The notes beneath the pieces were generated by a model. It made no database searches and was not told where the DNA came from. It saw only the letters and a program-made list of their open reading frames with translations. Shown piece by piece: positions 1 through 12,728 of a stretch of DNA of 64,000 nucleotides. The number at the start of each line of letters is the position of its first letter. Positions within the stretch are counted from its first letter, which is position 1. The stretch lies in assembly GCA_008933995.1 (NCBI GenBank), contig WARS01002890.1:1-64000 (forward strand). The letters are read 5' to 3'. Source of the DNA: Datnioides undecimradiatus (Eukaryota; Chordata; Actinopteri; Lobotiformes; Datnioididae). The position numbers and the translations under genes were made by a program.

Positions 1-454
1 GTCTCTGTCAGTGTATTTTCATCACCTCCTAGTATTTAATTACGACTTGTGCTCATAATTAGATACTGACTCAAGGTAATAAACTCAAAGCACAAACCAA
101 ACCAAACAAACAACTTTTGTTATTTTGTTATTCCTAATTTATTTTGTTATTAGTCTCTTAAAACTGTTGGTGGAAGGTGAATCAACCGGATCATTTGCTT
201 GAGGGAAAGTAGAAATAAGAGTTAACTAAAACAGGGACTAAAGAATAAAGTGTTCATCATGCACAACAGCTTATTTCACAATAACATATATGTATATGTA
301 TTATTAAATATTAACTGTGTTATAATTGCAGACGCTTTAACATGTGTGTAACTTTGATGCTGCAGCTGGTGAAGGTGGAGCCGACAGCAGCTGCTTTACT
401 GACAGTGATGGTTTTAGTGTGTTTGTCAGTTGGTGTGTCAAAGTGCTGATGAGT

Positions 455-497
<43 letters not shown>

Positions 498-3400
498 CAC
501 ACCAGGCTCTTATTCTGGAGGTGCTTAGACCAGCAAGCTTCAGTCTCCTGTGTGCGGCCCACGACTCCTCCGCCTCACCTGCACTGTTCCTCAGTGCACC
601 ACACATCAGCTTCACCTGCGGTGTCACAGCTCGAAGTGACGGCCTCAGACCGAGCCGCCATACCTGACTCACCGGGAAACGAGCTGAGTGACGAATGAAA
701 AAAACAAACAAACTCTGAGCGAAGTTGATTCGCTCGTTGAAACCTGCCTGTGGCTTCTCACTTCCTGTGGCTCCAGGGCTTTTGCGGTCTGTCATCTCAG
801 CCATGTGATTTGTGATGCGGATCAAATTGCTTGTTTAGTTTGTGTGTCTGTTATTATTTATTGTGAATGTTATGTGATATTGCAGGCATCTATCGTATTG
901 CTATTCGCTTCATTTCTCAGGGAGTGTGGATGTTTTCGGGCTTTAGACTAATGTTTTTAATGACAGATGTGCTTTCTCTAATATATTTGGGCGCTGGAGG
1001 TGACGGCATGACTCGTTAAAAGCGCTCAGGTCTGTTTCTTTTGGCACACATTCGCCACCATGTCCCTGACTCACTCGAGCTGAAGCGATGCCACAACAAT
1101 TTACATCAGGGGTGGTATTTTTGTTGCAGAAGCTGTTGGAGAACATTTTGACTGCGCCTCTTTCTGACTTTATGCAAAGCAGCACTTTGAAGAATGTGAT
1201 GCGTGTTCCTGCAGAGTAGCTTTCATTGATGACGGTTGGCGCACGTGTCTTCACCTGTTTCCAGCGCCACAGTGCATTGCTCCAGGGGTCTTGAAATGTT
1301 GAGGGAGAGGACATTGTTGCCTCCACAGAACAGTGTGTCATCTCTAATTTTTATTAGTAAAGATACATTTTTTATTGCTTATTTATCATAAAGGATGCTG
1401 ATGTCCTTGTCATTACCATGCAACCTCAAATATAAAGCTACTAAAAGGACTTAAACGCCTCAGACATTAACTATTGTCCATAAACACTTGAACGCTTCTT
1501 TTTATCATTTTCTAAATTTAACTGTTCTTGTATCATCTGAGCTAATCCCGCTGTAATGACTTCCAGCTGGACGTGTGAACTTTCTTTAAAATAAGCAGAT
1601 GACACCACATTTCTGCACCAGAGGAGGAGAGATCATGTACGTTAATCACATCATGAAGTACCTGTCAATCTGCAATCCAGCTGACACTGTAAATGTTAAT
1701 TAAGGCTTGAGAACATATCTGGGTGTGTGCAACAGTTTGCATTCATGCTGCACTGGTGAGTAATAATTTTTCTCCAGATGTTAAAAGTAAATGAGGCTAA
1801 GATCAGCGTGGAAGAACAAAGATGAGAAAGGAAATGAATTCCTGCATGATGACGAGGACATTCCTTCAGAAGAGTTGGAGGATCCTTTCATTTTTCTTCT
1901 GCACAATGTTTTATGATTTCGTTAAAAGCCAGAATACGCCCATGAGAGACAGTTACACTACACCAAGTTACCACAGTGGATTAAAAAGGTCTGTCTTGCA
2001 TCTAAATCACAGGCATCTTCTCTTTGAGTTTAAACTGGAAGTGTTTGTAAACCTCCAAAACAGGAGAGTTACAACGCCCACTTCTGTTTGAAGCTTTGAA
2101 ATCTTCCTTGTTTAGATTTAGGTTTATCTCTAAGTGTTTACTATCTTTGCATGTTTTGGACTGATGCAGTTGTGATTTTCACGCCCATCATTGTGTGTGT
2201 CTTAAAGCGAGGTGGGGTCAGGCTCATTGCTGGCGCGTTGCTGTCTTCAGGCAACAAAAAGTGATTGAGAGCCACTGACCAACAACAACCTCAGGTCAAA
2301 GGCGCATTATTCACGTAATGAGAAGCTCGTACAGAGGCAGGTTCACAGCATGTGGAGGCTCAGCTTGTTCCTCACACAGGGACGCCCACCAGCTTCTCCT
2401 TTACTGCTAAATACCGCAGCATTTGCTCATGCACGTTAACTTGGAGCTGTTGAGTGTTGGGGGAAACGGCGGAGGGTCCACCTGCAGGCGCACTCCAATT
2501 ACGCTGATCCATGTTACACCCAAAACACACCTATGAGGACTTAAATGACTAAATACAACCACTTTTACTTGTTGTGGCTCACTTTGAGCCCAGGTTATCC
2601 ACCATTAATGTGTTTGCATCATGCATTTTCTATTTCAATTCTATTTCTTTTTAAATTTAAAGATCTACTCTTTGAACAACAGCTCCAGATTAAACTGGAA
2701 GATACGTTGTTTGTGCAGGACCAATGTTTTGTTGACCCATCAACTCAACCAGGCCCAGAATAAAGGTCATTTTGACCTTCTAGATGTTTCTAGTGTTCAT
2801 ACTGTTTGATTGTCTTTCACATGCTTTCAACTTCACTTCAATCCTGTCTCGAGCTCAGCGTGGTCAGGTGCCTGCCTACATTAGTGAGCTACGCAGCTGT
2901 CATTATGCACTTATCTTCACCCGACTTCACAGCACTAATGTTGTCCGTGCAGGTTTCTCTGAAAAGTGGGTCACCCTGCTGGAGTTGATCCACAACGCTG
3001 CAGCTGGAGTCGTCGCTACGAGACCAAGAAAGCGGATCGAATTGGTCGGGTTCTCCGATAACGCTGCTGTTGGACTATGAGGCTCTACATGGTTCATGAA
3101 CCATCCAGGAACCTCTTAGGAGCCTCATCCAGGTCTGGACTTATCCCAGAGTAAAAAAAACAAATCATGGAGAGGCATCTTTCAGTTTGTTGATTGCTCC
3201 TTGCTCTGACAGAACTTTTCTTTTGGCTTTTTTCCTCCTTAATTCTCATAAACTCATGTTCACATCTATTTTTTTGCCCTGTTTCCGTTTTGTTTTTGAT
3301 ATGACTTCACTGGATTTCCCCTTGTACATGCTGCAGAGTTCTTCCAGTGAGCTGGCTTTCTGTTGGAGGCTGAGCGGCTACAGGTTAACATCACAGGCTG

Positions 3401-5500
3401 ATGAACGTGCTTGGATGCACTACAGCGTTCCTCGTGTTCACAGTCCTGACAGGAAGCAATTTGTATTTATGAAGATAAGGACGTGTCATGCCGCTGCAAT
3501 CCCACGGGGCTTCATTTTTGTGTTTATCTTTGATCGCATCGCTGAACAGAAGCTGCTAAGGAAAACAAAACGAAAAAAGCACTCGGTCACACAATCTAAA
3601 AATAATACAGCAAAAAAAACAAAAAAAACAACAACAAAAAACCAAAGTGTATTTTTTATTTCAAACCAATCGGCAAAGACATAACAAGGTTATTACAAAC
3701 GTATTACACGGGCAATCTCCAGGGTTAGGTTCGGGTTAGGAAAGACCACCATTTGGGTTCAAAGAACTCTGTTAAATCAGGGTCAAAGGTGTTGATTTTC
3801 GGTTTCCCACAGGGCACAAACAGCGACCTCCTGGGTGAAAACCCCACATTTGTTGAACCCATCAACCCGTCCCGACCTCCTCTGATATGCAGACCTTTTC
3901 ACGCTTCACACTCCATCACATGACCCAGTTTTTGGGCGCCGCTGCTGTATAAATACCGTGGGAAGGATTAGAGACATCTAAAGGCATGTCATCTGCACAG
4001 TGATTAATGAGACTAAGCTGATTTCTTTAGAAAATGTATCTAAGCTTAATCAGAGCTTCTTCATTCTTCCTCCGAGCATCAGTCATTGTCAACCCCATAC
4101 AAATTTGCTGTCTAAACAAACAAACATCTATCAGCTCAAGAGAAAGAAGGTGGAATTTACACATAAAGTGCAGCTAAAAATATCTTTATTTACCACAAAT
4201 GAAGGCGGAAATTAGATAAAGATAATAAAGTGCAATAAATCTGATGTGTACATATTTTATTTTAATTGTTATATTGTATGTAAAATGACATTTTGAGACA
4301 TGTCTGTTAATTGTTAATGTTTCACAGAAGCACGAAGGAACAGAGAAAACATCCAGTTCAGCTTCGGTGGAGGAGAGTGAAGCGCCGCCAGGGCGAAAGA
4401 GAAGCGAAGTGAAGAAACGGTGAAGATGCGTGAAGCTAGAAACGAGCTTTTCAAACAGATAGAGAGCAGTAATTAATTACAAATGTAAGCATCTGTCCAC
4501 ATGAGAGCTATTGTCACAGCTCTTCACTATAATTCATCACATCTTGCTGACAATTTGCAAGCAGACGCTGCTTCATCTTGAAGAAACGTGAGAAGTTTTC
4601 ATCCAAAGCAAAACGCTAATTTTTCAAATGAACGGCCAGAAAATAAATCCGGTTTAGATCCAACGTTTGAAGCCACAGTGACTGATTTTACAGAGGGATT
4701 AAAGCTCGTTCCCTCCCAGCCAGACGGGTGAACTTCAAACCTGCTGTCTGGTGTGACGTTTCCACAGTGTCGCTCTGGTATTGATGCGTTTAATGTTTAA
4801 TCAGGAGAGACTGGATGCCCGGAGGAGCCTATGGCGCCACAAGCACATCGACAGCGTTACTCTTGTTACTCGTGTACTCTGTTACTTTTACATGGGCACT
4901 TAAGATATTCCTCTAATCGTGTTTTCGGCTGGGACTCTCAGGTCTATATTTAGTTCAGTCTAAACCTTTCGTGAGTTTTGGCATAATTAACACTGGCATG
5001 CATTCAACCTTGTAACGATATATGCCAGGACTTGTCCTTCCCTCCTTTGCCCATCCATCCTCCCATCTTACTCCTGGCTCCCCATTGGTGGGAATGTTGT
5101 CTCTACTTTAGCCCGGCCTGGAGAGATGCCCCATTTCTCCAACTCGGGGCTAAAAACCAAAATTTCCTGTTGTCAACTCAGCCCCCAAACATCAAACAAC
5201 AACGCACCAAATCCCAAATATGTGCCCACGCCTACATTTACAACCTGCAAACACACAATGCATGCAACAGAGAGCACATTTGATGCACGTGTCAGCACTG
5301 TTAGGAGGGACTGCTGAGTTCATAAGCTCTTACTGTACTGATAATTGCTCATTTAAACTATTTGACTTCATATTTGGAATCTTAATTGGATCACCTTCAT
5401 GTTCTCGTACAGTCTGCTCCATTTACCTGATCTGACTGCTTACCTGTGCAAGTGTTGTTTGCTCGGAAGGCGGGGCCAAGCAGTGTGTTCATAATGTGGG
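1..5500. other. gene-poor 5' flank of chitin synthase A
   Basis: I see no convincing coding exon here. Open frames are short and lack paired splice sites or recognisable domains. It contains one long CA tract near the start, some A-rich patches (around 3600-3660) and ordinary AT-rich spacer. It may hold distal regulatory sequence for the downstream chitin synthase, but nothing specific can be pointed to. Confidence 0.5.
457..503. repeat. (CA)n microsatellite
   Basis: A run of alternating C and A with a single G interruption near 491. Open frames through it are artefacts of the dinucleotide repeat. Confidence 0.95.
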
Positions 5501-5510
5501 TGTTTACCAC

Positions 5511-5518
5511 TATAAAAG
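5511..5518 (+). promoter_or_regulatory. TATA box of chitin synthase A
   Basis: TATAAAAG lies 45 bp upstream of the ATG of copy A. It predicts a start site around 5540 and a very short 5' leader of about 15-20 nt. The leader is directly continuous with the first coding exon. Copy B has no comparable box at this spacing. Confidence 0.7.
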
Positions 5519-5555
5519 ATCAGAAACCAGAGAGGCACTATTTGCAATAGAAACC

Positions 5556-5796
5556 ATGGAGGAAGACAGAGACTTGCAGAAGTAAGTACACAAAATAATA
5601 TTTGTTATAATATTACATATATTTTTAATTTTTCATTGATCAAGGTTAATTTGCAGCTATGGCCACAAACTTTTATTTAATCAGAAATAATGTGGAAAAT
5701 ATTTATATCTTATTTTCTAATTTTTTAAATCTTTTTTTAGTTGTATATTAGAGTAAATAAGGTAACTTTCTTACGCACTTATTTAAACAGAAAATG

Positions 5797-5827
<31 letters not shown>

Positions 5828-8800
5828 ATTTATTGTTTCTGTCTTCATTTAGGAGGCCGTGGGACACCTGTCGAGAGGTCCCGACCATCGAAGATGAACA
5901 GACGCCATGGAAGATGATCACACTATTAAAGATAATCTCTCTGTGTGCCGTGGCTGTGATTGTGTTTGGATTGGCGCTGTGTAGCAAGGTGCGCTCTTAT
6001 TCTTTTACATAAACTATATTATACAACATGACTACAGAAAGCTTTAAATCCCCTAGAGTAGAGTGTTTAGAATAGAATACAATATAGTGTTTGAACTCTT
6101 GTCCACATATCACGGTATCAACTGGATGATTAAATAATGATCTTTTTCACTTTTCCCAGACTTCCTTTCTCCTTCTCATCACCCTGTCAAATGAAGGCAC
6201 AAAAACCCTCCCAGACGACCAGAAACCTGTCGCTCTCCTGTGCATCGGCTGCTCCCTCATCGCTTCCAGCGTGCTGCTGCTTCTAAAAAGCATCTGGAAG
6301 GCATGTTACAAAACCTCAAAACCGCCAAAAAAAACAACTATTGCCCTGGTGAGACAGGAGAAGACATTTCCTAATTTAATCTCAGTTTTGAATCTCAGCC
6401 TAAAACTGTCCGTTCTTGTTGTTTATGTGGTTTAATTCATGTCTGCTTTGTCTTCAGGTTCTGTTCTTTGAGTTCATGGTGTCTCTGGGTGCAGCGATTC
6501 TCACAATCGTTGCGATGCCACACCTGGATATCGTGACCAACGTGACGATACTGAACAGCGTAGCTGTCTTCTCTGCGCTCCTACAGCTGGTCACTCAGTG
6601 CACTGCCAAAGAAAGGAACCGCTTCCTGGTGCCGTCCATCACCGCTTTCCTCCTCATTCTGCTCGGTTACGGCCTGTTCCTCGCCCTTTACGTTATGAAG
6701 GATCCCAGCGATACCAAGATGGCCATCTGGGTGGGTCTGGCTGTTGGTGGGTCCTTCCTGGTGTCTCTGAACTGGTGGGAGAGCTACTTCAGACTGATCA
6801 GTGAGAACAGCAGCTCCATCTTCCTCAAAGATCTGTGTAAAGACTTGAGAAGAAGCCAGAACATGTTGCACATCATCTCCAGCCTACTCAGGATCGCCGT
6901 GACCGCCTGTGTCCTCGGAGCATACGTCCCTCTTGCCAAAATGGACTGGGACATCGTGAGGTCCATCCCGAGGCGTGAGACAAGAATCATAGCCATCACC
7001 ATTGGCGTCCAGCTGATCTCCTCTGCACTGTGCCACTGGTTTGCGCTCGCAGCCTGCAAGATGCACGCCCTGCGGCGATGCTTCATCCTGCCTTTGTACC
7101 TGGCCTCTCTGGCTGTCGTGGCTCTGTTCATCGTCCCCGTTATCGTCTACTATCAGGACTACAGAATAAGCCTCAACGGGACTGAAAGCACCAACTTCTC
7201 AAGCTACTGCAGTCTAGTTGTTGAAGGGAGAAACCACAGCTTGAACGGCAGCGTGTTCCCACATCTGGTGTTAGATGTTACGCACAGCCTGTGCTTCCTG
7301 GACATGTCCAAGATAATGGACATCGGCATCCTGACAGGTAAAAAACTAGAGCTGGTTTCAGTTTTCTGGTTTTTCATAGTAGGGCCATGAAAACAGTGTA
7401 ATTTGTTTGTATGATCGGGTTTCCACACCCCTTTCAACATACCTGCCAGCTCCAGCGGTTAGCAGACAAAAGTCTGAAAGTCTAAAATCATTAAAAACTT
7501 CATGATACAGTAGAGATGCAGGCACTTTGCATGACCCCAAGTTTGATTTGTCATCAAATGTGTTTTAAATCTTCCCTCAGGCTCTGCAGTGTCATGGTGG
7601 CTTGGTCTCGTCTTGGCCACTCTCCATCTGTGGTATCTCAACATTTATCGTATCCAGAGGACCCAAGACCTGTTCATCAGGAGGCTGTATGAAGGTGCCT
7701 TTATCGAGCAGTCTCTGCTCCTCAACACACGATTCAACATCCAGACCAAGGATAAGATGAAGAAGTAAGTGTGTAGGAGCAGATCTTTCATTTGGAATCA
7801 TCTAAAATTAGGTCTTGTTTGGACTCGAACTTGAAAACTGCTTCTCAAAGTTGCTTGCCTCGTCAAGTTTCAGGCCATTTGAAACGGTGAAGCTGTACCT
7901 GTGTGCGACCATGTGGCACGAGACCTACGATGAAATGATGAACATCATAATATCAATCTTCAGGTGAGTTATGCAAACTCTTTATTTTTTTTGGGCAGGA
8001 AATTTTGTGACGTATCACCTCGCCATCCTTTAAACTCTCCGGAGCGCTGAACATTTGAGTTTTGCAAGAAATAGTTGCTTAATTTGAGTCAGAGAAGATT
8101 GAGAAAAGGGAGTTTTGGTCAGTTTTGTTTGATGCTCTCACAGGATTTTCTTTTCCAAAGAGTTTATGTCCTCACGTTCCTCTTTATGTGCCTCTAAATG
8201 CTGCAGACTGGACAAGTACCGACCAAAGAATGATCCAAAGTACAACGATTTCACCTTCGAAGCCCATATCTACTTTGATGATGCATTCAAACATGAGGAG
8301 GGCCAAGGGTGTCACCTCAACAAATACGCAAAGAACCTTGTGGAAATCCTCACAGAGGTTTATGAGTAAGATCACCTCTAGTGTTAAAAATTAAAATCCA
8401 TTTCTAAAATTGATCAGTGGCAGGAAAACCATTTTTTAGGAAGGTCACATTACTATAAGAACATTCTCCCCTTATGTCTCATCAGCATCTTCACGAATAT
8501 CGACGAGAATATCTTCAAAAAGCAGCAGCAGCAGGTGCCCAATCAGAAGGTCATCAAGACTCCGTACGGAGGTCGGCTTGTGGTCACAATGCCTCACGGG
8601 AATGTCATCATGGTTCACTTCAAGGACAAGGAACTCATTCGACACAAGAAGAGATGGTCTCAGGTGGGACAACAGTGACTTTCTGATGAGCTTTCGCAGC
8701 TTAATGTTTAGAAATGTGTTTTGATTTCTTGAAAAATGTTTTATTAATTGTTATTTCTTATTTTTTTAGGTCATGTATCTTTATTACCTGCTGGGTTGGA

Positions 8801-11800
8801 AGCTCATGACCAAATACTATTCTCGCTGGCAGAAGGGAGGGGATGAGAAGGAGCTGAAAGCAGAGGTCCAGGTGAGATGAGGAAAACAACTTTGGTGGAT
8901 CATCTCTTGAAGTTTGAACCCACATTCTTGGTATTTCTAAATAAATCCTGGATGTAAAGCATATGCAAATGCGTCTTTGCCTCCAGAGAGAGAAGCACAA
9001 CACCTACCTCCTGGCTTTAGATGGGGACACAGACTTCCAGCCGGCTGCTGTGATGTTGCTCATCGACCGTCTGAAGATGTATCCACGTGTCGGGGCAGCG
9101 TGCGGCAGGATTCATCCCACTGGATCAGGTTGGCACGTTGTCCATGTGATGAAATAAATGAACAAATGAACAAAAAACTCTAAGCTCACACGATGTTTGT
9201 GGTTAGGTTTACAGTACCGCTGTGTTTCCCCAACAGGTCCTGCAGTGTGGTTTCAGAAGTTTGAGTACGCTGTCAGTCACTGGCTGCAGAAGACAGCAGA
9301 GCATGTGTTCGGTTGCGTGCTGTGCAGCCCTGGATGCTTCAGTCTGTTCAGAGCAGAGGCGCTGATGGATGACAACGTCATGAAGAGATACTCCACAAAG
9401 TCAATAGAGGCGAGCCATTACATCCAATATGACCAAGGTGAGCGATGCTGTTTCATAAGACTTTCTGTCTCTCTCAGTCTTACCAGTGGTTTCCACATTC
9501 GGCCTCTCCGCCCTCGTCTTATTTCCACCTCTGATCCCGACAGGTGAGGACCGCTGGCTGTGTACTCTGCTGCTGAAACAGGGATGGAGGGTGGAGTACA
9601 ACGCAGCTGCTGATGCTTACACCAACGCACCCGAGGACTTCAAAGAGCTCTACAACCAGGTGAGTTCAGCAGCTGAGAGCTCAGAACCTTCTCGCTAATA
9701 CTACCACAACGGTTGACGAGTTGTCCTTGAGCCAAATTCATGCTAACGACTCTTTGCCTTCGTCAGCGGCGGCGATGGGGACCATCCACAATGGCCAATG
9801 TGGTCGATCTACTGGGCGCCACCAGCGTGATTTCCAAGAGAAACCCATCCATGTCCAAACTGTTCATGTTCTACCAGCTGTTTGCCATCACCTCAGCCAT
9901 CCTGGCCCCCGCCACCATCTGCCTTCTGGTTGCAGGTTGGTGTTATAATCTCTGCACATGTAGACAGTTATAAGCATTTGAGTGCAACTGGACGATTGAT
10001 TATGTTTTATTTAAAATGTGTAATACTCATTTCTTTCCTTGTGCTTCCTCTATTCTGGCCTGCAGGTAGCTTGGCCTTCATCTTTGACATAAATGCCAGT
10101 TTTACCCTCGTTCTGGCCGTGATACCTCCCACCATCTACCTGATTCTTTGCTTCAAACTCAAGCCGGACACTCAAATCACAATCGCAGCAGTCTTGAGCG
10201 TCATATATGCATTCCTCATGTTGGTGGTGATCATGTCCATTATCGGTATGTTATATTCAAACATGTGTATGTTTATGCATCTGCTTTGTTTGCAAATATT
10301 TCCAGAAAAGCCACTTGAAGCTGCTGTAATCAGAAAAAAAAATATATATATTTATCTTTCCTCAGGCGCAATGGTGAAGGACAAAACCATACTGACACCC
10401 AGCAGCATTTTTGTCATCTCCATGGCCATCATCTACATTGTCACCGCGATAATGCATCCGCAGGAAATCCAGCTGGTGTTTCACGGCTTCCTCTACATAA
10501 TCTGCGTTCCCAGCGCCTACCTCCTGCTCACAATTTACTCCATGGTCAACATGAACAACGTGTCCTGGGGCACTCGGGAGTCAAAACCTGCCGCTGGAGC
10601 CGTCAAGCCTGAAGTCGCCGCTCCGCAAACAACAGCCCAGAAAGGTAGATACTAGCATACGTGTGCAACACTAAACCAATATCGTGATTTGTGCCAGTTG
10701 AGCTGAAGCTGATCTCCACCCTTGCAGCCAAAAGCACCTTCCAAAAGTACTTCTCATGGGTCAAATGCTGTAAGAAATCCAGCCAGCGATCTGTAGAGAG
10801 GCAAGTCAACGTCAACCAGGAGAACCTGATCGCACAGCCCACACGGCCTGAACCCACGCCCCTAAACACTATTGTGGAGGATGCAGGGATCACAGAGGAA
10901 GAACTGAGGTACGTTTTGAAGCGTGCGATGTGATATAATGCTGATGTGATATAAGACTGAAGGTGGTCTAATACTTGGTCTAACTGTTTTTCAGGCAAAT
11001 GCAACCTGTTGTTGACCTTCCTGCTCAATGTAAGTCCAAACAATTTAGCAAAGATCAGCATTTTGTCACTTTTATTTTTACAGATTATTCCAACACACTT
11101 GCAAATGTGGTGTTATCTAACATGCTCCTGCCCTGCTGTTTTCTACAGGTTGGGTCACACAACTGCAGAGCATGAACACTGACATGCAACTGCAGGAGGA
11201 TTCCCTCAACAAGGTGCGTGTATCTCGTTTTATCATCCTAACATTTTAATCTGAGTTTATTATTGGTCCGATTTATTAAAATGATACCCTACACCTTCCC
11301 AATGCAGGTGGCAACTGACCACAGCGTGACTTTGAGGCATTTGCCGTAGTCACTAATTGCTGTTGTCAAAACATGCAAATTTACAGAAAAGGTTTCTGCT
11401 TGTCTCTGCAGGAGGAGGAAGACTTCTGGATCGAGCTTCTGGATAAGTACCTGCAGCCTTTGGTGGACGACAAAGAGAAACAGAAGAAGGTAGCCACTGA
11501 CCTGCGAGAGCTAAGAAACAAGGCAAGTGTAGGGAGCTCACCTACGGTTTATTTCTAACAGGAAACCAGTTCAGGTTAAATAAATCATATCTTTCTCCTC
11601 ACGCACAGATAAACTTTGCCTTCTTCATCTTGAACGCCCTGTGGCTTGTGGCGGCATTTACCCTCCAGCTCTTCGATGCCTCCTTCTCCATCGAGCTGCC
11701 CATGGTCAACTTTGAGCTCCAGCGCACCGGAGAGGTCAAAATCGATCCCATCTCCTTCATGTTCATTCTGGGATTTGCTACATCTGTCGTGATCCAGTTC

Positions 11801-12728
11801 TTCGGCATGCTGTACCACAGGTGACCATTATTTTTCTTTTGCTGAGCAGAAATGTGGTTTTGTTCTTTATCAATAAAATCTAACACTGTGTTTTTCTTTG
11901 TTCGTCCAGAATCTACACGCTGATACATTACGTGGCCTTCCTGGACACAGAGCCCAGAGAGCAAAAACCTGAAAAAGAAGATTATTACGTTGAAGGCAAA
12001 AAGGTATTTACAGTTACTGTTGTAACTGCCTCTGCTCCTGCTTGTGGCTAGTTTCTCTGTTTTACAACTTGGGCTACACAAGCACAGCATGGTATTTCTT
12101 TACCAGAGGGAATCCGAGCACATCAGCCAACCATTTGGCTGCAGTGGTAGCTTGCACACTCAAAACATCTTCTAGCTCAAAACAAGAATCTTATTTTATT
12201 TTCCCTCTAAGCGGTGAAGAAGCCACAGAGTAGAGTTGCTTAAGGGTTAGCATAACTTCATTTTGTGCACCGTGTGTTGACATTCATAAGCGCGCGCTGG
12301 ATCAAACAGCATTGTGTGCAGACAACAACGCGAGCAGGATCTGCCTCACGCTAATTATTCAGGCTTGTGCTACGCAAAATGTTAAAGACAGAAGAGAACA
12401 CCAAATTGCCCTGGGAATACTTTTCAATAATTACTACAACCAGCGGGAAATGAATGTACTGACATGAGTCCAACCACACCTGCCTCCTACTGTGGTTAGA
12501 CAAGAAAAAATAGTTTAGTCACCTGCCATAGGTGTTCCAGGTGTGGTGGTATTTTTATGTGTACTGATGTTTCTTGTTTCTGTTGCCTCTCAGATGGAGA
12601 CCGTGTCTCACGTGTCTCAAGCCGAATCGAGCTCCTCCTCCCTGGAGGAGTCTGAGAGCGAGGACAGCGATGATGACTTCTCCTTGACCTTGTACCAAAG
12701 AAGTCACGATGGAGGCACTATGGTGTAA
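5556..12728 (+). CDS. chs1: chitin synthase, copy A (22 coding exons, 1287 aa)
   Basis: Polytopic membrane glycosyltransferase (GT2) that polymerises UDP-GlcNAc into chitin. Coding exons: 5556-5581, 5853-5988, 6160-6348, 6458-7337, 7581-7764, 7874-7963, 8207-8365, 8486-8663, 8770-8871, 8987-9128, 9237-9437, 9544-9659, 9767-9935, 10066-10245, 10366-10644, 10728-10908, 10995-11029, 11149-11213, 11412-11522, 11609-11820, 11910-12003, 12594-12728; they sum to 3864 nt in one frame. Roughly nine to ten amino-terminal membrane segments (exons 2-5) precede a cytosolic catalytic region. That region has CATMWHET (residues 482-489), DGDTDF (660-665), EDRW (764-767) and QRRRW (801-805). A carboxy-terminal membrane cluster follows, with SWGTRE (984-989), a variable linker, then EEEDFW and two last membrane segments. 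A Ser/Asp/Glu-rich tail ends in TMV. The start follows a TATA box. The intron after exon 19 uses a GC donor. The chs1 symbol follows the fish convention; I cannot say which copy is the orthologue of zebrafish chs1. Confidence 0.95.
5796..5821. repeat. (TGTC)n microsatellite in intron 1
   Basis: Six tandem TGTC units within intron 1 of chitin synthase A. Confidence 0.9.
6443..7220 (+). other. near-identical block shared with copy B (gene conversion tract)
   Basis: Within coding exon 4 of copy A, this block matches 33459-34236 of copy B with about nine substitutions counted by eye over roughly 763 exon bases. The match begins in the last bases of intron 3 (the shared tgctttgtcttcag acceptor). 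It ends abruptly at the codons after CSLVV, where the last ~117 exon bases show about twenty differences. Exons 3 and 5 on either side are clearly diverged. The block encodes seven or so membrane segments and part of a lumenal loop with Asn-X-Ser/Thr sites. Confidence 0.85.
11523..11524 (+). other. GC splice donor of intron 19, copy A
   Basis: Exon 19 ends in AAG and is followed by GCAAGT, the consensus of the minor GC-AG intron class. The partner acceptor is the AG at 11607-11608. The frame continues correctly into INFAFF. Copy B has a regular GT donor (AGG then GTGACT) at the homologous junction. Confidence 0.8.

Noticed and set aside
3720..3742. Telomere-like ggttagg words (also near 48960)
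   Set aside because: Only two imperfect units at each place, far below an interstitial telomeric array.
6581..7131. Minus-strand open frames across exon 4 of both chitin synthases
   Set aside because: Antisense shadows of a conserved GC-richer coding exon; they recur in both copies only because the exon is nearly identical.
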